The notes beneath the pieces are model-generated. The model was given only the letters and a program-made list of their open reading frames with translations. It did not search any database and was not told the origin of the DNA. From positions 1 to 32,449 of the forward strand of contig JAIQFW010000028.1 of the NCBI GenBank assembly GCA_020073105.1: DNA of 32,449 bases, read 5' to 3'. Both the position numbers and the translations under genes were made by a program. Of the stretch, positions 24,674-32,449 are shown in pieces; position 1 is the first letter of the stretch, and each line of letters starts with the position of its first letter. Origin of the DNA: Terriglobia bacterium (GTDB taxonomy: Bacteria; Acidobacteriota; Terriglobia; Terriglobales; Acidobacteriaceae).

Positions 24674-26899
24674 ATGCCTGACTTTCTGCTGGAAATCGGT
24701 TGCGAAGAAATCCCGGCGCGCATGATTGATGCGGCTTCACTTGAGTTGCGCGAACGGATTCAGAAATTGCTGGAGCGGGAGCGCCTGGCTGCGGCCACGG
24801 TTTCGGCGTTCGACACGCCCCGCCGCCTGGCTATTCTGGTGGGCGGAATCCTCCCCGCCCAGGCTGATGTCATGGAACAGGTCAACGGCCCGTCAGTGGC
24901 CGTAGCCTACAAAGGCGATCAACCCACCCCCGCGGCCCACGCCTTTGCCAAGAAAGCCGGAGTTGATGTGTCCCGACTGGAGAAGGTCACAACTCCCAAG
25001 GGGGAATACCTGTCCGCGAAAGTTACAAAGAAAGGCCGGGCTGCGTCCGAGATCTTGTCAGAGCTACTGCCTAAGGAAATCAATTCCATCTACTGGCCTA
25101 AGAACATGTACTGGCGAGAGCCAAGCGAGAAGTTCGTTCGCCCGGTGCGCTGGCTGGTCGCGATGCTGGATAGGGAAGTGGTTCCGCTTGAATTCGACGG
25201 CGTCCGCGCTGGGAATCAATCACGCGGGCACCGCCTCTTGTCGGATGTGACTGTGCAAATCCCTGCGGCGGGCGAGAGCTACGTGAGCGCGCTGCGAGCC
25301 GCAAAAGTACTTGGCCGCGCCGAGCGCGAGCAACAAATTCGCAAAGGCCTCGACGCGGCGACCCGTACCATCCCTGGTGCCCGCTGGCGAGAGGACAAGA
25401 GCCTGCTCGATACCGTCGTTAACTTGACCGAGTGGCCCTCGGTAATCCTCGGCGGTTTCGACCGCGAGTTTCTCGAGTTGCCCGAGGAAGTGCTGGTCAC
25501 GGTCATGCGTGATCACCAGAAGTATTTTGCGGTCGAAGACGCGAACGGCAAGCTGTTACCTCACTTTCTAGCTGTACTGAACACCGACGGCGGTCCGCAA
25601 GGCATCATCCGCCACGGGCACGAACGTGTGCTGCGCGCCCGCTTCAACGACGCCCGCTTTTTCTGGCAAACCGACCAGAAGCATCCGCTGCGCGATCGCA
25701 CCGCCTGGCTCAAGCACGTCACCTTTCAGAAAGACCTGGGCAGCTATTACGACAAGACGTTGCGGGTGCAACGGCTTGCCAGTTGGCTGTGCGAAATTGT
25801 TCGCCACACCGGAATGGCGGTTCGCCCGGGCGTGGTCCACAAGGCTGCCTATCTCGCGAAGACTGACCTCACGACCGAACTGGTGAAGGAATTCACTGAA
25901 CTGCAGGGCATTGTGGGCGGCTTGTATGCCGGTGTGCAGGTGCTCGACGAGGATATGGCGGATGGGGCCCGCCAGCTGATCGCGCAGACTATCTACGACC
26001 AGTACAAGCCGGAGTCAATGGAAGACTCGGTCCCGCGCGCGGTCGAGGGTGCCGTATTGTCCATCGCCGACAAGGCGGACACCATCGCTGGAATGTTCGC
26101 ACTGGGGATGCAGCCGACGGGCTCGAAAGATCCATTTGCGCTGCGGCGGCAGGCGAACGGGATCGTGAAGACGATTGCCGAACATAAGCTGCCGGTGACT
26201 CTATCTGAACTCGTGACCAGTGCCCTGCAGTCCTATGCGAACTCTGAAGCCGAGAAAAAATTCAAGAAACCACTGGAGTGGTGGTGGGATGTCTTGAAGC
26301 TCGAACGCGCCTCGGACCGGACATGGGCGGATTCGGCAAAGGCAGCCCCCGGCTCTGAATCTCAGATGAGCCCGCTCACGTTCTTGCGGGAACGGTTGCA
26401 GTTCTTTCTCAGAGACGCGCTCGGGTACAAGTACGACCTGGTGAACGCGGTACTGGGGGCTGGTGCGGATGATGTCGTGGACGCGCTGGCCCGGGCAGAG
26501 GCAGTCAAGGGTGTCTTTGAAATGCCCGAGTTTCAAGCGATCGCCGCCGCCTGCAAGCGTATGCGGAACATCCTGAAACAGGCTGCAGAGAAGAGATTCT
26601 ACGTTGCTGGCAAGTTCGAGTACCTTGCGGAAGCTGCTGAAGAGGAAAAGATGCTGGCCGCCTATATGGAGAGGACCAACCTGAGGGTTGAAGAGCATCG
26701 CAGGAAAAAGGAATACAAAGACGCCTTGCTGCTGCTCTCGACCGCCAGGGAGCATGTGGACCGGTTCTTCGACAAAGTGATGGTCATGGTGGAGGACGAA
26801 CACCTCCGGGCGAACCGTCTGGCTCTGCTGCAGACCCTGTTACGGGAGTTTTCCACCATTGCCGATTTCTCCGAGATCGTGACCGAAGGCAAAGCCTGA
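24674..26899 (+). CDS. glyS: Glycyl-tRNA synthetase beta subunit
   Basis: This is the tRNA-binding and HD/anticodon-domain subunit that pairs with GlyQ. The 741 residues are somewhat longer than the usual ~690. Family features: N-terminal MPDFLLEIGCEEIPARMIDA, the RRLAILVGG and PKEINSIYWPKNMYWREPSEK stretches, VTVMRDHQKYFAVED, and TDLTTELVKEFTELQGIVGG in the HD-like region, then a C-terminal DALRP-like helical domain with LDRFF-type sequence (EHVDRFFDKVMVMVED). The ribosome site is weak. The 172-base spacer from glyQ is filled by the nested repeat, which may affect subunit balance. Confidence 0.96.
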   Translation: MPDFLLEIGCEEIPARMIDAASLELRERIQKLLERERLAAATVSAFDTPRRLAILVGGILPAQADVMEQVNGPSVAVAYKGDQPTPAAHAFAKKAGVDVSRLEKVTTPKGEYLSAKVTKKGRAASEILSELLPKEINSIYWPKNMYWREPSEKFVRPVRWLVAMLDREVVPLEFDGVRAGNQSRGHRLLSDVTVQIPAAGESYVSALRAAKVLGRAEREQQIRKGLDAATRTIPGARWREDKSLLDTVVNLTEWPSVILGGFDREFLELPEEVLVTVMRDHQKYFAVEDANGKLLPHFLAVLNTDGGPQGIIRHGHERVLRARFNDARFFWQTDQKHPLRDRTAWLKHVTFQKDLGSYYDKTLRVQRLASWLCEIVRHTGMAVRPGVVHKAAYLAKTDLTTELVKEFTELQGIVGGLYAGVQVLDEDMADGARQLIAQTIYDQYKPESMEDSVPRAVEGAVLSIADKADTIAGMFALGMQPTGSKDPFALRRQANGIVKTIAEHKLPVTLSELVTSALQSYANSEAEKKFKKPLEWWWDVLKLERASDRTWADSAKAAPGSESQMSPLTFLRERLQFFLRDALGYKYDLVNAVLGAGADDVVDALARAEAVKGVFEMPEFQAIAAACKRMRNILKQAAEKRFYVAGKFEYLAEAAEEEKMLAAYMERTNLRVEEHRRKKEYKDALLLLSTAREHVDRFFDKVMVMVEDEHLRANRLALLQTLLREFSTIADFSEIVTEGKA

Positions 26900-26920
26900 T
26901 GAGTACCTAGCTTTCTTGTT

Positions 26921-27296
26921 GTTATCCCGAGCGAAGCGAGGGATCTGCAGTGCGAGGTAAGCAGTGCGAAGTGAACGTCGCTTTTACGTGTACGTCATGG
27001 CCAGCTGATCTCTGAATCTGTACACCGGAATTACAGATAACCTTTTTCGCCGGGCCTTGGAACACAAGCATGAAGCACTCGAAGGCTTCACAAAGCGCTA
27101 CCACATCAACCGGCTGGTGTACTACGAGGTGTTCAAGTACGTGAAGAATGCTATCGCGCGAGAGAAGCAGATCAAGGCGTGGACTAGGGCAAAGCGTTTG
27201 GAGCTGATCAAGAGTCTTAACCCAACTTGGCAGGACTTGGCCCAAGGCTGGGGTGAAAAGATCGAACTGCAGATCCCTCGCCACGCTCGGGATGAC
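26921..27296. mobile_element. Putative GIY-YIG mini-element bounded by 31-bp inverted repeats
   Basis: The left end 26921-26951 and right end 27266-27296 are inverted copies, 28 of 31 bases matching (GTYATCCCGAGCG..GCGAG type). They enclose a GIY-YIG nuclease-fold gene whose C-terminal codons lie in the right repeat. The unit sits 21 bases after the glyS stop. Calling it mobile is inference: no target duplication is evident, and the enclosed gene is broken here. Confidence 0.5.
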
Positions 27297-27347
27297 AACA
27301 AGTTTAACCAGGAAGAGATGCAGGCACCGGTCGCTACGAAATCTTGA
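26964..27347 (+). pseudogene. GIY-YIG nuclease-fold gene with one nonsense codon
   Basis: Read from GTG 26964, the frame gives RSERRFYVYVMAS, then TGA at 27006-27008, then SLNLYTGITDNLFRRALEHK and onward to the stop at 27345. YVY and YTG are the two halves of the GIY-YIG motif, FRRALEHK supplies the catalytic-type Arg, and AIAREKQIKAW the Glu. Spacing across the TGA is exactly that of intact family members, so a single substitution (for example CGA to TGA) explains it, not an insertion or deletion. The open frame after the stop starts at TTG 27057 but lacks the first motif half. The end IPRHARDD is encoded by the right inverted repeat. Intact relatives are the small COG2827-type proteins of uncertain function. 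Confidence 0.8.
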
Positions 27348-27363
27348 GTAAAGGACTAATCCT

Positions 27364-30100
<2,737 letters not shown>

Positions 30101-30102
<2 letters not shown>

Positions 30103-30606
30103 AAACCGCGGAGGACGCAGGGTACGCAGAGGATAGTTGAAAATGGACACCAACGAGGTCACGGGAATCATTATCGACGCCGCCATGAAGTGAAAATGGA
30201 CACCAACGAGGTCACGGGAATCATTATCGACGCCGCCATGAAGGTGCACACCTCTCTGGGGCCTGGAATGTTGGAAAGTGTCTACGAGAAATGCTTGAAG
30301 CATGAAGTGACCAAACGCGGTCTTAGAGTAGCATCGCAGGTGTGGCTCCCGGTGCTGTATGACGGGGTTGAGATCGAGGGTGGTTACAAAATAGATCTGC
30401 TGGTGGAAGACCAAGTAGTTGTGGAGTTGAAAGTAGTCGAGCACGTATTGGAAGTGCACAAAGCTCAGTTGCTCTCGTATCTCAAGCTGAGCGGGCACTC
30501 TGTTGGGTTACTGATCAATTTCAATGTGGTCCACCTACGTGACGGCATCAAGCGCCTGGTAAATCATTTCCATTCCCCTGCGTCCTTGGCGTCCTCTGCG
30601 GTTTTC
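30101..30606. mobile_element. Putative GxxExxY mini-element bounded by 29-bp inverted repeats
   Basis: The left end 30101-30129 and right end 30578-30606 are inverted copies, 24 of 29 bases matching (GAAAACCGC-GAGGACGC type). They enclose a GxxExxY gene whose last codons lie in the right repeat. The left end overlaps the ppdK stop codon. The layout parallels the GIY-YIG unit although end sequences and nuclease fold differ. Mobility is inferred, not shown. Confidence 0.5.
30138..30243 (+). repeat. Perfect 53-bp tandem duplication at the 5' end of the GxxExxY gene
   Basis: 30138-30190 and 30191-30243 are identical over 53 bases and cover the start codon and first 16 codons of the gene. Because 53 is not a multiple of three, the first copy (ATG 30143) reads 16 residues and stops at TGA 30191-30193. 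The second copy (ATG 30196) reads into the full gene. Confidence 0.95.
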
Positions 30607-30612
30607 AGTTGA
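30196..30612 (+). CDS. GxxExxY family protein (PDDEXK-like nuclease fold)
   Basis: This 138-residue protein starts at the ATG of the second duplicated copy (30196); an in-frame GTG lies at 30190. The family motif is GMLESVY in LGPGMLESVYEKCLKHEV, followed by YKIDLLVEDQVVVELKVVE, which supplies the D...ExK core of PDDEXK-type nucleases, and AQLLSYLKLSGHSVGLLINF. The tail SPASLASSAVF is encoded by the right inverted repeat and is atypical for a folded end. Family members are numerous in acidobacterial and planctomycete genomes and their role is unknown. Activity as a nuclease is inferred only from the fold. Confidence 0.88.
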   Translation: MDTNEVTGIIIDAAMKVHTSLGPGMLESVYEKCLKHEVTKRGLRVASQVWLPVLYDGVEIEGGYKIDLLVEDQVVVELKVVEHVLEVHKAQLLSYLKLSGHSVGLLINFNVVHLRDGIKRLVNHFHSPASLASSAVFS

Positions 30613-30613
30613 G

Positions 30614-31207
30614 CTAGTGAACCTTTTGCAGGCGGGCAATCAGTTTCTGCGCCAGGTTCTCCTCGGACTCGGACCACAGCAGCCTCGCATTGGCACCCGA
30701 ATTCTTCTCGGCTTTCATGGTGAACTCCACCAACTTCTGCACGTTTGCTCGAACATGAGTCTCCGCTTCCAGCGTGAGTTGTACGTCTTCCTGCAGAAAG
30801 GGGGTGTCAAACCCGAAGTCCACTTGAATGTGGCCCTCTTGCCGGTACGCTTCCTCGTCAAAGCCCTCGCCATGGACCAGGAATTCCACCAGCGACGGCC
30901 GCTGTGCCCATTGCTTCTGCTCCTCGGAAAAAATCCAGAGGTCCCACATGGCTTCGAAGGCGTACCCGTAGTCTTCATGCAGCAGGTCGGCGGCAACCAG
31001 CACCGCCTGCTCGGGAGGGACGCCGGGCTGGAAGCGCTGTTCAAGAATGGTGGGCTCGTCCCAGGAAACCGGATGCAGGGCCACGTAGGAGACTCCGGGG
31101 CGGGTTGCGGAAAAAGGAAATTGCCGCATCACGGACAAGGCGCGCGGCAACATGTCCTCGATGTCGAAGCTCGGAAACCAGAGACTGAGATAAAGCGAAT
31201 CGGCCAC
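30614..31207 (-). CDS. Conserved-looking protein of unknown function
   Basis: GTG 31207 is chosen because GGAGAG lies just before it and the sequence becomes protein-like there (ADSLYLSLWFPSFDIEDMLP); the frame stays open to 31306 but that part is Asn/Ser-rich and unlikely. The 197-residue protein is acidic, rich in Trp/Phe/Glu, with no signal peptide, TM or cysteines, and ends with a helical SEENLAQKLIARLQKVH. I do not recognise a family. It converges on the GxxExxY gene with a one-base gap and is divergent from tRNA-Glu. Confidence 0.6.
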   Translation of the reverse strand: MADSLYLSLWFPSFDIEDMLPRALSVMRQFPFSATRPGVSYVALHPVSWDEPTILEQRFQPGVPPEQAVLVAADLLHEDYGYAFEAMWDLWIFSEEQKQWAQRPSLVEFLVHGEGFDEEAYRQEGHIQVDFGFDTPFLQEDVQLTLEAETHVRANVQKLVEFTMKAEKNSGANARLLWSESEENLAQKLIARLQKVH

Positions 31208-31273
31208 GAATCTCTCCGATAAATGAGATGCGGACTGATTGTTATTGTAGTTGATGTCTTCTGTTGATCTGTT

Positions 31274-31303
31274 TTGACAGTGCGGAAGACGCGCTGCTAC
31301 CAT
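31274..31303 (+). promoter_or_regulatory. Probable sigma70-type promoter of tRNA-Glu
   Basis: A perfect -35 box TTGACA (31274-31279) is followed after 18 bases by TACCAT (31298-31303, 4/6). It lies 36 bases before the tRNA, a suitable distance for a short leader. Confidence 0.5.
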
Positions 31304-31338
31304 CAAAGCTGTTCCGTCACAAGCTCTCGTCTCACCTC

Positions 31339-31416
31339 GTCCCCGTCGTCTAGCCTGGCCTAGGACATCGCCCTTTCACGGCGGTAACACGGGTTCAAAT
31401 CCCGTCGGGGACGCCA
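31339..31416 (+). tRNA. tRNA-Glu (anticodon TTC)
   Basis: A full cloverleaf can be drawn. The acceptor stem is GTCCCCG (31339-31345) with CGGGGAC (31406-31412). The anticodon stem is TCGCC/GGCGG with loop CTTTCAC, placing anticodon TTC at 31375-31377. The T-arm is ACGGGTTCAAATCCCGT, discriminator G31413, and CCA is encoded (31414-31416). Its 3' end faces the recombinase gene 62 bases away, the usual arrangement for an integration site. Confidence 0.96.
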
Positions 31417-31440
31417 ACAATCCAAAGAACTTACACGAAT

Positions 31441-31459
31441 CCCTGGTTTTGAATCAGGG
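31441..31459. terminator. Possible hairpin between tRNA-Glu and recombinase
   Basis: CCCTG (31441-31445) pairs with CAGGG (31455-31459) around a nine-base loop. There is no T-tract, so it is only a candidate end signal for the tRNA or the convergent recombinase. A short tandem AGGGTCC...AGGGTCC follows at 31456-31472. Confidence 0.3.
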
Positions 31460-31478
31460 TCCGTTAGGGTCCAATCGG

Positions 31479-32449
31479 TTATTGGAGTGTCGGCGTGATC
31501 GCTTTTGATGCGGAAACATCCGCCATGATCAGCTTTGCAATCCTGGCTTGTGCATCGCGCTTCACCGGCGTGACCGCTTGTGTGTAGGTGTCTGCTGTGA
31601 CTTTGAACGTAGCGTGGCGCAGCAGTTCTTGGATGGTCTTGATGTCTTCGCCATTGGCTTTCATCAAGGTTCCAAAACTGTGCCTTAGCGTGTGCCAGCC
31701 GACGGGAACAGAAATGCCCGCCTTCAGCAGCGCAGGTTTTAGGTGCGCCCTGTAAAGCGATCCAGGCCAATACGGTTGGATTCCCGCCCGATGTGGGCTT
31801 GCGAAAATCCAATCGTCCGGTTGGTTGTATGGAGCTTCCTGCCTCCATCTCCAAAGCATCTCTGCGATTTCTGCATTCATGGGAACCGGCTTGCGTGAAA
31901 CTTCCGTCTTGCAGGGAGTAACGACCTGACGGGAAACAGAGCGGGTCACGTTCAATTCGAGCTGATCGAATCTCACATCCTCCCACTTCAATCCCAACAG
32001 TTCCCCCACGCGCAAACCGCTCACCGCATCGAGAATCACCGCAGTCCGGCATGGTTCCTTGATGCAGGAGAAGAGACGTTGAATCTCTTCCACTGACAAG
32101 ACGGTCGGAATCTTGGAGCGTTTGGCGCTCTGACGAACTTGCGTGATTGGATTCTTGTCCGTCCATTCCCACCGTATCGCGTGGCTGTACAAGGCGCTCA
32201 TGATGTTTCTGATCTTGGCCCTGCTGCCCCGTGCCAGAGGCACGGTTTTCAACCACTGTTCCACCTGGACTGCTTTGACATCTCCGAGCCGGTAAGAACC
32301 CCATCTCGGCACAATCCACTTTTTCAGGTAGCCCTCGTAAGTTTCCTGCGTCGAATAGGACTTGCGTCCTTCTTCGTGCTCGCAAACAGTCCCGATACGC
32401 GGACGCTTTTTGGAGAAAACGTCCGGCATCTCGTGTTCGCGATAGTGTT
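31479..32449 (-). CDS. Tyrosine recombinase / phage-type integrase (5' end outside window)
   Basis: This gene catalyses site-specific recombination of an integrated element. The frame is still open at the window edge: six more codons upstream of the first Met (32429), reading HYREHE, continue a typical integrase core-binding start, so the gene is partial. An SAM-like N-terminal domain (YSTQETYEGYLKKWIVPRWG) is followed by the catalytic domain. Numbered from that Met, the catalytic set is Arg140 (SGLRVGELLGLKWED), a Lys near 174-180, His246/Arg249 (GWHTLRHSF), His272 (LLRHATF) and Tyr282 (ADTYTQA), all present. It points toward the tRNA-Glu 3' end, implying that the tRNA is the attachment site. 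Confidence 0.93.
   Translation of the reverse strand, partial: HYREHEMPDVFSKKRPRIGTVCEHEEGRKSYSTQETYEGYLKKWIVPRWGSYRLGDVKAVQVEQWLKTVPLARGSRAKIRNIMSALYSHAIRWEWTDKNPITQVRQSAKRSKIPTVLSVEEIQRLFSCIKEPCRTAVILDAVSGLRVGELLGLKWEDVRFDQLELNVTRSVSRQVVTPCKTEVSRKPVPMNAEIAEMLWRWRQEAPYNQPDDWIFASPHRAGIQPYWPGSLYRAHLKPALLKAGISVPVGWHTLRHSFGTLMKANGEDIKTIQELLRHATFKVTADTYTQAVTPVKRDAQARIAKLIMADVSASKAITPTLQ

Noticed and set aside
26964-27347. Recoding of the TGA in the GIY-YIG gene as selenocysteine
   Set aside because: No insertion-element hairpin is evident after the codon, the family has no Cys or Sec at this position, and a point mutation explains it.
31360-32385. 341-codon minus-strand frame through tRNA-Glu and the recombinase
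   Set aside because: It runs antisense through the tRNA and in another frame over the recombinase. Its end (RRDLNPCYRRER) is the familiar artefact of translating tRNA sequence.

Overview
The window looks like chromosomal DNA of a soil-type Acidobacteriota (Terriglobia/Koribacter-like). The assignment is inferred from an ADOP-type orphan MacB/FtsX permease, zinc-ribbon/TM proteins with a C-terminal YYCPG...YGKT...C motif, many intergenic hairpin repeats and high GC. No rRNA or taxonomic marker search was possible.

Layout. (1) 1-8790 is an accessory/regulatory stretch: two paralogous pairs of tiny LuxR-type HTH proteins (618-1060 and 7337-7791), two divergent zinc-ribbon membrane proteins (1086-2774 and 3404-4078), a full ADOP permease (4301-6742) followed by an internally deleted ADOP minigene (6756-7109), and a stand-alone receiver protein (8326-8790). 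(2) 8811-11670 holds a tandem-PilZ protein, two small unknown proteins and a membrane diguanylate cyclase, which points to c-di-GMP signalling. (3) 11795-21359, all on the minus strand, is a pentose-phosphate/glucose-6-phosphate cluster read in the order tkt-tal-pgi-gnd-zwf-glk-pgl. It has GTGA and ATGA overlaps at tal/pgi and zwf/glk, and another PilZ gene lies upstream. Together these enzymes phosphorylate glucose, run the oxidative branch to ribulose-5-phosphate and recycle pentoses to fructose-6-phosphate. rpe and rpiA are not here. (4) 22620-30102, plus strand, carries recO, glyQ, glyS and ppdK. (5) 30101-32449 carries a GxxExxY nuclease-fold gene, an unknown gene, tRNA-Glu(TTC) and a tyrosine recombinase whose 5' end lies outside the window, probably the edge of an integrated element.

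The most interesting structure is in region 4-5. Each of the four consecutive gaps after recO, glyQ, glyS and ppdK holds an inverted-repeat element starting within about 25 bases of the upstream stop codon. Two of them enclose a lone nuclease-fold gene: a GIY-YIG gene broken by one nonsense codon, and a GxxExxY/PDDEXK-like gene. In both, the left repeat is followed about 42 bases in by the start codon and the right repeat forms the C-terminal coding end. This common plan with unrelated nuclease folds suggests small nuclease-associated mobile or selfish repeats. A second repeat family, a two-hairpin module, occurs three times in the sugar-phosphate cluster.
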